This document shows positions 7,620 through 15,340 of a DNA stretch of 46,406 bases, piece by piece. The DNA is from Alphaproteobacteria bacterium (GTDB taxonomy: Bacteria; Pseudomonadota; Alphaproteobacteria; TMED109). The notes under the pieces were generated by a model that saw nothing but the letters and a program-made list of their open reading frames with translations, had not been told where the DNA came from and ran no database searches. Each line of letters starts with the position of its first letter. The first letter of the stretch is position 1. The translations under genes and the position numbers were made by a program. Location: contig JAJDZX010000121.1 in NCBI GenBank assembly GCA_022824395.1, forward strand, positions 1 through 46,406, given 5' to 3'.

Positions 7620-9751
7620 CCGTCCCGCGCCTCCCGGGCCGGGACTGCCCCCGTCACCCAGGCAGCGATCAGCCGATTGGCAATCACACGCACGTCGCGA
7701 CGCAGGCTCTCGGCGGCCGCTGTCACCCGGGCGATATCGCTCGGATCACGCGGGTTGGGCAGGCCGGCTTCCGCCGGCCAGCCAGCGTCCGCGCGCTCGG
7801 AGGGCTGCAGGGACTTCAGCGCGCTCGCCGTCAGTGACGCCTCCTCCAGCGCACTCGGAGGCACCGGCGATCCGTCCGCCCGCGTTCGACGGATTCGCTG
7901 CAGCTCCTGCTCGATGCGCACCGCGGCCTCCAGCCTGGTGCGCTCCGCGTTCGTGAGCCTGGCCTGTTTCACCGCCACGTCGTGGAGCGTCCATTCCGCT
8001 TCCTTGCCGGCGTCACCGAGCAGCGTCAGGGCAGACCACGTGTCGTTCGCAAAGCTCAAGCTCAGACGAACCTGCTGGACCACGTCAATGGCCCGAAAAA
8101 CACCTGATGCGGAGGTTGCGGGGTCATTGACCTTCAATCCCTCGGGCCCGTGCGGAAGGTCAAGCTGGACAGGGCCAGCCCGCAGCCCGTCCTGCGTCTC
8201 GGCGCCCGTGTCAGGCAACAGCCTGGCGGCAAGCTCTTCCAGCCAGCCGGGCACGGCGTCTCCGGGAGGCTCGGTGCCGAGCGTGTCCTGCAGCTCGGTG
8301 ATGCAGTCGGGATCCTGCAGGCGGCCAAGCAATTCGGCCGTGCCACCACCGCAGGCATCCGCGAGTCGCTGCGTCACCGCGGCGGGAACCCGTCGCGCCG
8401 CCTGGACGAGCAGGTCGATTTCGGCCTGCGGTGAGCGCATTCCCATCGGGGTACCGAAGAGAAGGCCCGCACCGGCGTCCGCTGGCGAGTCGGCGATCTC
8501 CGAAGGGGGACGCGGTGCCGGTACCGCGTCGGCACCCGCATGCGGTTCTCGCGCAAGTGAGGCCTCCGGGCCAAGACTCTCGCCTACTGCGTGCTCCGAG
8601 GGGGCGTCAGGCCTTCCCAGTTCCGACTTCAGAACCTCGTCCAGGCTTGGGTCATCCAGTGTCAGCCCGGCCTGCCATGCTGGCACCTCCGTCGCTTCCG
8701 ACGGCCCATCAAGAGGGTCGGCATCACCGATCTCCGCCATGTTGTTGTCGGGACCGGCCACACCGTCGCCAGGGCGGGCCTCGCCGTCATCCGGATCAGC
8801 CATGCTGTCGTCGGGATCTGCCGCGCTGTCGCCAGAATCCGCGGTTGCATGGTCTTCAGGTCCAAGACCTTCCATGCCGCCGGGCCACTGCTGCGGCTCG
8901 GGCCGATCCGCGGTCTCGGGGCTGAACGGGCTCTCGACCGGCGCCGGCCCGGCCGGATCCGCATCCGCCCGCCCGTCGTCGCCCCGGGGGCGCGTGTCGC
9001 TCCCCGCATGCACGCCCAGGGCCTGCAGCCAGCGCGCCTCGGCGATGTCGAAAGCATGCAGACGAAAGCCGGTCTCCGTGGCGAGGTAATGTGCCTGCGG
9101 CGCACACGCGTCGCGCGGACAGGCGAACTCGCTCATGGCCAGTGCCTCGCGCGCCTCCACCGTCTGCGCGTTCCAGCCGTCCTCCATGACCTGCGCCAGC
9201 ACGAGGGCCGAGGGAGGCCGGGGAGCGGTTTCGGAGAGTGCCTGCAGGCGGTGGTGCAGGTCCGCCGCACAGGCCGTCAGGGCGTCGCGCTCGTCATCGG
9301 GTATCGCTTGCGCCTGCGCGCCCGCGCGAATCCAGGCGTCGCGGGCCTGATGCACGGCGGTTGCGAGTTCCATCGCCAGCACGGTGTAGCCGGCGAGCAC
9401 AGCCGGGCGCACGCCAGGCAATAATTCGCCGCTCCGTTTGATGCGCAGGCGATAGCGCTCACCGTCCGGTTCGACCGCAACCGCGTGCATCCAGGTGGCC
9501 GCCCGACCGCGGCCCTGGCTTCCTTCCGCCACCTCCACGGGCGCGATACCGACGTCCGCAACCAGTCGCTGCGCCAGCGCCTCGACCGCACGCGGAAGCC
9601 GGACTGACGTGCGCACTGCCTCCTCGATCCCGAGCGCGCAGGACGGGTCAGCCAGCGCGTTCCAGTCGATTTGGTCGTCATCGTCCAGACGGTTCCCGAC
9701 ATCTGCAGGCAACGCGGCGAGCGCGCAGGTAAAGCGGGCAGACAGCTTCAT
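7616..9751 (-). CDS. Unknown 711-residue protein in the CpaB-like operon
   Basis: I do not recognise this protein. The start is fixed by an ATGA overlap with the upstream CpaB-like gene (ATG 9751-9749, stop 9750-9748). Its own stop overlaps the next gene as GTGA, so the three genes are translationally coupled. The first 250 or so residues look folded (MKLSARFTCALAAL at the start; ELLPGVRPAVLAGYTVLAME). They are followed by an acidic low-complexity region with repeats such as ADPDDSMADPDDGEA. The C-terminal third is helical and charged (LTNAERTRLEAAVRIEQELQ; ESLRRDVRVIANRLIAAW). No clear transmembrane segment is seen. Context suggests a component specific to this Tad-like system. Confidence 0.7.
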   Translation of the reverse strand: MKLSARFTCALAALPADVGNRLDDDDQIDWNALADPSCALGIEEAVRTSVRLPRAVEALAQRLVADVGIAPVEVAEGSQGRGRAATWMHAVAVEPDGERYRLRIKRSGELLPGVRPAVLAGYTVLAMELATAVHQARDAWIRAGAQAQAIPDDERDALTACAADLHHRLQALSETAPRPPSALVLAQVMEDGWNAQTVEAREALAMSEFACPRDACAPQAHYLATETGFRLHAFDIAEARWLQALGVHAGSDTRPRGDDGRADADPAGPAPVESPFSPETADRPEPQQWPGGMEGLGPEDHATADSGDSAADPDDSMADPDDGEARPGDGVAGPDNNMAEIGDADPLDGPSEATEVPAWQAGLTLDDPSLDEVLKSELGRPDAPSEHAVGESLGPEASLAREPHAGADAVPAPRPPSEIADSPADAGAGLLFGTPMGMRSPQAEIDLLVQAARRVPAAVTQRLADACGGGTAELLGRLQDPDCITELQDTLGTEPPGDAVPGWLEELAARLLPDTGAETQDGLRAGPVQLDLPHGPEGLKVNDPATSASGVFRAIDVVQQVRLSLSFANDTWSALTLLGDAGKEAEWTLHDVAVKQARLTNAERTRLEAAVRIEQELQRIRRTRADGSPVPPSALEEASLTASALKSLQPSERADAGWPAEAGLPNPRDPSDIARVTAAAESLRRDVRVIANRLIAAWVTGAVPAREARDG

Positions 9752-11460
9752 TGCTCCTCCAAGAATTGCATCATGCCATCCACATCCACCAGGCTTTCTG
9801 GCGTATCCATGCCGCCTGTAATTCTTCCACCGGCAAGCCCCGGATACCGGCCGTCTTGGCTGGCCGGGCCCGGGCCGCCAAAGACTACCGTTTCCTCGCT
9901 GGCCCCTCGAATGACCCGGATCAGCACGGGGTCCTCGGCCAATGGCAAGAGATCCTCCAGCCCCTCGACGGTCACCTCGAAGGTCCGCGAGCCCGTTGCG
10001 GCCGGCTGTGAGCTGTCCATCACGGTGTAGGCACACGTATCGCGAAACGCGGTGGTCGGGGTGCCAGCCAGAACGCGGATTGTCGGCTCGAAGCCCATGC
10101 CCGGCGGCAGCGATCCACCCGCGCAGGTGAGGGCATACGTGTGCGGCGAGATACCGCCGGTGGCCACAGGGAGTGCAAGCGTGTCGAATTCACCGACCTT
10201 GAGATTCTGAAGCTTTGCGATCTCCCTGAGGCCAGGATCGGGCAACAGCAGCTCAGGTTCGAAATCAAGATCCCCCAGCCCGTCGACGGTCACGTCGAAG
10301 GTCCGCGAGACCGTTGCGGCCGGCTGTGAGCTGTCCATCACGGTGTAGGCGCACGTATCGCGAAACGCGGCGGTCGGGGTGCCGGCCAGAACGCGGATTG
10401 TCGGCTCGAAGCCCATGCCCGGCGGCAGCGATCCCCCCGCGCAGGTGAGGGCGTACGTATGCGGCGAGATTCCGCCGGTGGCTACAGGGAGTGCAAGCGT
10501 GTCGAATTCACCGACCCTGAGGCTGTGAAGCTTTGCGATCTCCCTGGGGCCAGGATCGGGCAACAGCAGCTCGGGCTCCGGCAGGGGCAGCGGCTCGGGC
10601 TCCGCCAACCTCAGCACTGAGCGCATGTCCTGCACCGGCCCATCGGGCCGGCGTGGTGCTCCGTGATCCGGTCGGATCGCGAGCGACAACTGCCCCTGAT
10701 AGGTTCCAAGTGCCAGTTGCTCACCCTGAATCGGAGTCACCTCGAGCGTTACGGTCGCCACCTCCGGCCGTACCGCGCCCGCGTTCGCTTCCGCGCCACC
10801 GGCCTCGCCCTTTTCCCCGACCCGCACGTCTTCTCCGGCGATGATTTGGCTGTCGACCGCGAGGACGCGCACATCTTCCATGATGGTCCGTACCACGAGT
10901 GCGCCCGAAAGATCGGTGGCCAAGACCACGTCAACCCGGTTGCCGGGACTGACAAGCCGTGCCTGCCGGTTGGCCTGGCTGACCGGAATGGAGACGGCAA
11001 CCCGACCGGGCTCCAGCACCGTCGCCAGGAACTGGGAATCTCCAGGGCTAACCACCGTCGCCCAGACGACCGGCTCGCCCGCCGTCACCGTGCTCCGCAC
11101 GGCGTACCCGTGCAGGCGGTCGAGCTGCTCTGGCGGCACGCCCCCGGCGTCCTCCTCGATGTCCCCGAGGTAGACATATTGCCGGGCAGGGAGCGGCACC
11201 TGCGTGTCGGCGACCTCGGTCAATGCCAGGTCGCCGTCGGCCAGCAGCATCCCGGGAGAGAGCGTCCGGGCCGCCGTCAGGGCGACTCGCACCATCACCG
11301 GCTCCGGCGGTGGCGCCTCCTGGACGGCCACGTCCGATTCCTCCACTTCGTCCGTCTGCTGCAGCGACGGCAACAGTACCGTCACGCCGAGCACCAGGGC
11401 CACGACCATCGGCACGATGCCAAAGAAGAAGACCAGGATGACGGTTCGATAGCGGCGCAT
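9748..11460 (-). CDS. cpaB: CpaB/RcpC-like pilus assembly protein fused to two Ig-like modules
   Basis: A 570-residue protein. Residues 7-30 form an N-terminal membrane anchor (VILVFFFGIVPMVVALVLGV). A SAF-type domain follows (ARTLSPGMLLADGDLALTEV near 63-82; RSTVTAGEPVVWATVV). The CpaB C-terminal region comes next, with RVAVSIPVSQANRQARLVSP, NRVDVVLATDL and VTLEVTPIQGEQLALGTYQG. CpaB/RcpC proteins are periplasmic partners of the Tad secretin. Ordinary CpaB ends near residue 280. Here a Pro-rich linker leads into two modules (about 301-393 and 407-499) of the Cys-containing Ig-like type found in the surface protein at 3078-6134, then a short acidic tail. A good ribosome site (GCAGAGG) sits directly before the ATG at 11460. 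The gene leads an operon with ATGA and GTGA overlaps. The CpaB call is firm; the fusion is unusual. Confidence 0.85.
   Translation of the reverse strand: MRRYRTVILVFFFGIVPMVVALVLGVTVLLPSLQQTDEVEESDVAVQEAPPPEPVMVRVALTAARTLSPGMLLADGDLALTEVADTQVPLPARQYVYLGDIEEDAGGVPPEQLDRLHGYAVRSTVTAGEPVVWATVVSPGDSQFLATVLEPGRVAVSIPVSQANRQARLVSPGNRVDVVLATDLSGALVVRTIMEDVRVLAVDSQIIAGEDVRVGEKGEAGGAEANAGAVRPEVATVTLEVTPIQGEQLALGTYQGQLSLAIRPDHGAPRRPDGPVQDMRSVLRLAEPEPLPLPEPELLLPDPGPREIAKLHSLRVGEFDTLALPVATGGISPHTYALTCAGGSLPPGMGFEPTIRVLAGTPTAAFRDTCAYTVMDSSQPAATVSRTFDVTVDGLGDLDFEPELLLPDPGLREIAKLQNLKVGEFDTLALPVATGGISPHTYALTCAGGSLPPGMGFEPTIRVLAGTPTTAFRDTCAYTVMDSSQPAATGSRTFEVTVEGLEDLLPLAEDPVLIRVIRGASEETVVFGGPGPASQDGRYPGLAGGRITGGMDTPESLVDVDGMMQFLEEQ
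9964..10560 (-). repeat. Two tandem Ig-like modules in the CpaB-like gene (318-bp period)
   Basis: The units differ at only a few percent of bases. For example, GTGTAGGC occurs at 10025 and 10343 in the same long context. They are also very close in DNA to the modules at 4805-5340 in a different gene. The encoded pattern is TCAGGSLPPGMGFEPT, then RVLAGTPT..FRDTCAYT. Confidence 0.85.
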
Positions 11461-12107
11461 CCTCTGCCTTTCGCCATCCGCTCGACACCCGCTGGCCGGT
11501 CAGACTCGGTACAGACCGGAGCGGGCACTGCTTGGTACTCGGGCCAGACACCGCGGGGAATTTGCCGCTGCCGAGGCCCTGCGGAACAGCACGCCGCCCG
11601 CCCCGGAACCGCTGGGCATCGGGAGACCGCATCTCTCCCCGAAATCCCGTCCGGCATCGGGTGCGGGACAGCCCGCAGTGTACACGGGCAGGACTCTCTA
11701 TGCGAAAGCACGCCCTTGTCGCAAGACTCCTACGCGGTGACCTGACTCTGGTCACTCAGGAAGTTACGCGAAGGGACCTGACGGGGCAGCCCAGCGCCCA
11801 CCGAAGGCCACGGCGGGCTGCGTTCCCCCGACGTCCCCGTGAACGAGCGGTGCCTGCATCGGCAAGAGGGGTCGTCAGGACACGCGGGTTCTGAATTTCC
11901 GTTTGTACCTACCGCATCCGCGATGCTTGCGACAAGAGCCTAGTGAGCGAAACCAATCCTGAGGACAGTCATTTACTCACAGACGGTTAGCCCGTGTCGC
12001 TCTTGGCCTTTCCCGTCTCTTCGTAATCCCCAACCCGTCGCGCCATCAGGACACGAGCCTGGCCCAAAACGGCATGGACCGCCCCCACTAGTCGGAACCG
12101 CGTGCGC
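11461..12107. other. About 650 bases with no recognisable gene
   Basis: This stretch separates the CpaB-like gene from the NERD gene, both on the minus strand. It should contain the promoter of the CpaB-like operon near 11470-11600, but no strong -35/-10 pair or Flp pilin frame was found. Open frames here have compositions typical of shadows. Confidence 0.4.
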
Positions 12108-12803
12108 TCATTTTGCAACCCAACCGAGATTCCAGACGTCTGTCGCGAACTGTCCATCCGGCAACCCTGTGCCCCGTGCATCTTTTCGGAGTTCGCTCCT
12201 GAGGTCACCAAGCGTCTTCTCTGTGTAGACCCGGATCTCCTCGCCGCTGTCCGCCTGAGCAGTCGGCTGGAAGCCCTTGCACTCATAGGCGAGGACGAGA
12301 CACCCCTGCACTGGTGTCCCGGCCGGCACCCGTTTCCTCACCGCATCTGTGTTTGCCGCTATGCCGCTCAGGACCTTTGGGAAGATTTTCTTGGGCACCG
12401 CCTTGTACTTCGTTTCGATAACCCAAATCCTCTTTGGAGTGGCGACGATGTGATCGATATCGCCCAACTTCGCAATTTCGGTATCCGTAACGGAATGTGC
12501 GACGGCGCAGTCTCTTGCAGTGATTGCATATTCGATCGCCTGTCCCACACGCCTCTCCGCTTTCTCACCTTTCTCCAGGTTGTCGAGGTTCCATTCGCCT
12601 GAATCGAGGATCCGCCAGGCAAAAAAGACCGCCGCCGCGGTAGCCGCGTGCACGACGATGACCCCAAGGGAACCGATCCATCGTTCGACCGCGAGAAACA
12701 GCAGCCCGACCGCAAGGCCCATGAGGATACCCCCTGCCAATATCCCCCACTTGGTTAGCCGAGTCATTTTGGCTCTAAGGAACGAGCCCGCTTTCTTCAT
12801 CAT
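12108..12803 (-). CDS. Membrane-anchored NERD-domain protein
   Basis: A 231-residue protein. Two transmembrane helices (about 19-65: GILAGGILMGLAVGLLFLAV and IVVHAATAAAVFFAW) precede a NERD (nuclease-related) domain. The core motif is EKGEKAERRVGQAI, then LGDIDHIVATPKRIWVIETK, where Asp, Glu and Lys match the restriction-endonuclease-like active site. The start is supported by GGAG about 8 bases upstream of two adjacent ATGs (12803 and 12800). NERD proteins are poorly characterised and are often linked to DNA processing on plasmids or defence elements. The neighbouring SNase-like protein and broken recombinase fit an integrated element. Substrate unknown. Confidence 0.8.
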   Translation of the reverse strand: MMKKAGSFLRAKMTRLTKWGILAGGILMGLAVGLLFLAVERWIGSLGVIVVHAATAAAVFFAWRILDSGEWNLDNLEKGEKAERRVGQAIEYAITARDCAVAHSVTDTEIAKLGDIDHIVATPKRIWVIETKYKAVPKKIFPKVLSGIAANTDAVRKRVPAGTPVQGCLVLAYECKGFQPTAQADSGEEIRVYTEKTLGDLRSELRKDARGTGLPDGQFATDVWNLGWVAK

Positions 12804-12846
12804 TCAGTTGGCTCCAGAGGTTTGGAGAATGCCAATGTTGCCCAGA

Positions 12847-13128
12847 TTACACGCAAGCCGTGCTCGGCCAAGGGTTCAGTAGCGTGCAGGCCGCGCCGTT
12901 CATGAGCGCGTCCGAGGCGTGCGCATGGTGCAGTTCGTGAAGCCTCGCATCCGCCCGGCTGAGGAAAATGTGCCCCGGCCCGGTTTTCGCATCATTCGGC
13001 CCCAGCCGGTCCACCTTGCCCTCGAACCAGCGCAGGCGGCGGCTCCCTCCGGCCTGCACCAGCTCAGCGGGATCGGTCGCCTCGGATGGCAGGGTCTCAC
13101 CGGCGGATCCGCCGGTGGATTCCGGCAC
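12847..13128 (-). CDS. Possible small protein downstream of the SNase-like gene
   Basis: A 93-residue GTG-started frame lies 18 bases after the SNase-like stop on the same strand. Its middle (LRWFEGKVDRLGPNDAKTGP) looks less biased than surrounding shadows, and it ends with a His/Ala-rich stretch. No family is recognised and a palindrome lies inside its 5' part. It may be real, a remnant or chance. Confidence 0.25.
   Translation of the reverse strand: MPESTGGSAGETLPSEATDPAELVQAGGSRRLRWFEGKVDRLGPNDAKTGPGHIFLSRADARLHELHHAHASDALMNGAACTLLNPWPSTACV
13098..13117. repeat. 20-bp perfect palindrome
   Basis: CACCGGCGGA is followed immediately by its reverse complement TCCGCCGGTG, centred on a BamHI-like GGATCC. 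It lies about 30 bases beyond the stop of the minus-strand SNase-like gene. With no T-run after it, it is not a classic terminator; a protein-binding site or element-end scar is possible. Confidence 0.6.
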
Positions 13129-13146
13129 TGCGTACAGGGTTGCCGG

Positions 13147-14001
13147 CTACCGGCGAGAGCGTCGCCATCCCGCCGCCCTTGCTTCGGCCTCGGAGCAGAA
13201 CCATCGCTCGCCCCGCGAGGTGTTGATGCGGGTCTGGTCGTAGAACCGTCCGCCCGGCACGTGGTAGATGCGCTCTCCGTCCCTGCTGATGTTGCCCTTG
13301 ATGCTGCATCGCCCCGGTCTCTTGACGGCCGTCCCCGCATCGACGATCCGCTTGCCTCTGCGCCAGTCCCAGGGCGCGACCACGTCCCCTCGCCACACCC
13401 CGCGTTTGGCCGTTTTCGCGGCGACTTCTTCTGCAACGTACCGCATGGAGTACTGACGGTAGGCGAACGCCCAGCCCTCAGCGACCATCCATGCGTTCAC
13501 GTCGTCGCCCCCGACCCGGCACACGGCGACCGCGCGTCCGTAGCGGTCACGGTCGCGCTCCGTGCAAGCTACCGGACGCGAGCCGATGCGGCCGGCAAGC
13601 GCCCTGGTGGCCGCACGACCGCAAGCCCAGACCCGTCCTCCCGCGCGGCAGTGCTGTGCGCTCTCCGGGGCGTCGATGCCGTGCAGGCGCACGCGCGACC
13701 CGCGAACCTCCAGCGTATCGCCGTCGATAATCCGGGCGGACCCCGTGAGCGCTTCGTCAGCGACTTCCCGGCGGAGCGCCTCGCGGACCACACCCGTGCC
13801 GTCGGCAATAACGTCCGCAAACTTGTGCATCGCCCACCCCCGGGTCGATGGTGAGATTGCGATGATTCCGAGCACCACGAACCCGGCCACGACCAGCGTG
13901 ATGTTCCTCCGTCTCACCGGGAGCCTTCTCCGCCGACGCGTGTATCGCATTCTTGAGAACTTTGCGGCGTCGACAATTTTTCGGTCGCGTCGGGATGTCA
14001 T
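13147..14001 (-). CDS. Membrane-anchored staphylococcal-nuclease-like protein with C-terminal CxIKGN (sunset-like) domain
   Basis: A 284-residue protein. The Arg-rich N-terminus is followed by a single transmembrane segment (ITLVVAGFVVLGIIAIS, about 34-50). The SNase-like domain (about 85-200) begins ARIIDGDTLEVRGSRVRLHG and continues IDAPESAQ, then CTERDRDRYGRAVAVC and AEGWAFAYRQYS. This gives the metal-binding and catalytic Asp, Arg and Glu set expected of thermonuclease relatives. The last 55 residues (CSIKGNISRDGERIYHVPGG; ERWFCSEAEARAAGWR) form the small Cys-containing domain often found after SNase or in secreted proteins. The ATG at 14001 overlaps the recombinase remnant's stop; an alternative ATG at 13950 also exists. 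It probably acts on nucleic acid outside the cytoplasm. Confidence 0.8.
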   Translation of the reverse strand: MTSRRDRKIVDAAKFSRMRYTRRRRRLPVRRRNITLVVAGFVVLGIIAISPSTRGWAMHKFADVIADGTGVVREALRREVADEALTGSARIIDGDTLEVRGSRVRLHGIDAPESAQHCRAGGRVWACGRAATRALAGRIGSRPVACTERDRDRYGRAVAVCRVGGDDVNAWMVAEGWAFAYRQYSMRYVAEEVAAKTAKRGVWRGDVVAPWDWRRGKRIVDAGTAVKRPGRCSIKGNISRDGERIYHVPGGRFYDQTRINTSRGERWFCSEAEARAAGWRRSRR

Positions 14002-14500
14002 TGACGGGTTCGCACTTTCTGTTCGATTTCCGCGGCCACCCGCTCGGCAACCTGGCTCAGGGTCGCATTGTCGAGGTGGACGTAGCGGTTGGTTGTGCCG
14101 CCTCTCCGGTCACCGAGCGGGTGCCCCGCGACGTGCAGGCTCTCGCCGCTCATGACTGCGTGCGAGACGTGCGAATGTCGCAGATCGTGCGTGCATGCGT
14201 AGCGGCGGAAGCCCCGCCGCCGTGCGGGCCGCGTTCCATGCCTCGTCCACCGCGACTGGCCTGCCGCTGCGGGAGGTGAACACCCAGCGGCAATCAGATG
14301 AAAGGCCAGGCCCCCGCGTGAAGTGAAGCCGCGGCCGGACCTGCCACCGCCGCCTGCCCAGCGGACTTCCGGCTCCCGGGACCCGCTCGATCTTTCGTCC
14401 GCGTCAAGCCCGTCCCGCCACGAAACCGGCAAGGCCGCCCCGTCGCGCCTTCCGCAGATGCAACGGTGAAGATACGCCAGCAAGCACCCCATCAAGACGC
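13998..14500 (-). pseudogene. Tyrosine recombinase (integrase), C-terminal part with frameshift
   Basis: The 3' end encodes a typical recombinase catalytic region: HDLRHSHVSHAVMSGESLHV, then TTNRYVHLDNATLSQVAERV, including the Arg of HxLRH and the catalytic Tyr of NRYVHL. Just upstream the frame switches. The other frame reads LHFTRGPGLSSDCRWVFTSR and VAVDEAWNAARTAAGLPPLR. The switch coincides with a duplicated CGTG at 14186-14193; removing one copy restores a continuous LPPLRMHDLRHSHV. More upstream frame changes are likely and the N-terminal half is absent. This marks a decayed integrative element. Confidence 0.75.
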
Positions 14501-14622
14501 CCTTCGGCGCAAACTCCCAGGATGTTGGGACAGGTGGATTCCGATGCTGAGCCATGACCTTTCAATATCAGACTCGACGAAATTCAATGCAGACCAATTG
14601 CTTGACCAAGGTGGTGCGAGGA

Positions 14623-14639
14623 CTAAGCTTCCAGCTTAG
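14623..14639. promoter_or_regulatory. Inverted repeat, candidate operator of the Phd-VapC pair
   Basis: CTAAGC and GCTTAG form perfect 6-bp arms around TTCCA, 57 bases before the antitoxin ATG. Phd/YefM antitoxins autoregulate through short palindromes at this position. Binding is inferred. Confidence 0.4.
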
Positions 14640-14696
14640 CTGGGAGCCCGCCGCTGCCGCGGTTTCTGGCACATATCGGCCAGGGAGCGGGAGACC

Positions 14697-14939
14697 ATGG
14701 CAAGGCGTGTGAAGATCGGCGAGGCGAAAACTCATCTGTCTGCATTGCTGGTGGAGGTGGAAGCTGGCGAAGATCTGGTGATCTGTCGTGGCACCAAGCC
14801 AGTCGCCCATGTGACGCGAATAGCCGGGGAAGACGAGCATACTTCGCTTAGCGCGACATTGCGGAGAGAACGGGCCAAACAGCGGTCGGTGACGACTGCC
14901 GAGATCCTGTCATGGCGTCACGAGGGTCACGCGCACTGA
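14697..14939 (+). CDS. Phd/YefM-family antitoxin
   Basis: An 80-residue protein. The N-terminus (MARRVKIGEAKTHLSALLVE) is the DNA-binding fold of Phd/YefM antitoxins. It is followed by the strand-turn ICRGTKPVAHVTRI and a charged tail (LRRERAKQRSVTTAEILSW) that would wrap the toxin. GGGAG lies about 7 bases before the ATG. Its stop overlaps the start of the PIN toxin (TGATG), so the pair is translationally coupled. It presumably inhibits that toxin and represses the operon. Confidence 0.85.
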   Translation: MARRVKIGEAKTHLSALLVEVEAGEDLVICRGTKPVAHVTRIAGEDEHTSLSATLRRERAKQRSVTTAEILSWRHEGHAH

Positions 14940-15340
14940 TGGCGTTCGTGCCTGATGCCTCGGTGGTGGCCGCCTGGGTGCTGCCGGACGAGGAGGCATC
15001 ACTCGCCGACCTCGCGTTGGATCGCCTGGGGGAAGAGCCGGCGAAGGTTCCGGACGTGTTCTGGCATGAGTTGCGTAATCTGCTGCTGTCGGCCGAGCGT
15101 CGGGGGCGTATCGACCGGCGGCACGCTGACGCCTCCCTCGCACGGCTGCGTCATCTTCGCATTCGGCTTGTGCACCAAGCCGACGATATTGAAGTTTTGG
15201 CGCTGGCACGCACCCACCGTTTGACGGCATATGATGCGAGCTATTTGGCCCTTGCGATTCGCGAAGGGTGCGCTCTGGCAACCTTGGATCGGCGGCTGAA
15301 AGAGGCAGCAGCGGCCGAAGGGGTAGTCCCGTTCACTTGA
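14939..15340 (+). CDS. PIN-domain ribonuclease toxin (VapC type)
   Basis: 133 residues from the ATG at 14939, which overlaps the antitoxin stop; a longer frame from 14912 is not needed. Active-site acids are visible: VPDASVVAAWVLPDEE at the N-terminus, the Glu in FWHELRNLLL, TAYDASYLALAI near residue 98, and ALATLDRRL near 115. The spacing matches the second large VapC group, in which DAS replaces DTN. It should cleave RNA unless bound by its Phd-like partner. The module sits directly beside a broken integrase, a common site for toxin-antitoxin pairs on integrated elements. Confidence 0.88.
   Translation: MAFVPDASVVAAWVLPDEEASLADLALDRLGEEPAKVPDVFWHELRNLLLSAERRGRIDRRHADASLARLRHLRIRLVHQADDIEVLALARTHRLTAYDASYLALAIREGCALATLDRRLKEAAAAEGVVPFT

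Noticed and set aside
11461-12107. Flp pilin gene upstream of the CpaB-like operon
   Set aside because: No GATAIEY-type prepilin motif in any frame here or in the other intergenic gaps checked by eye.
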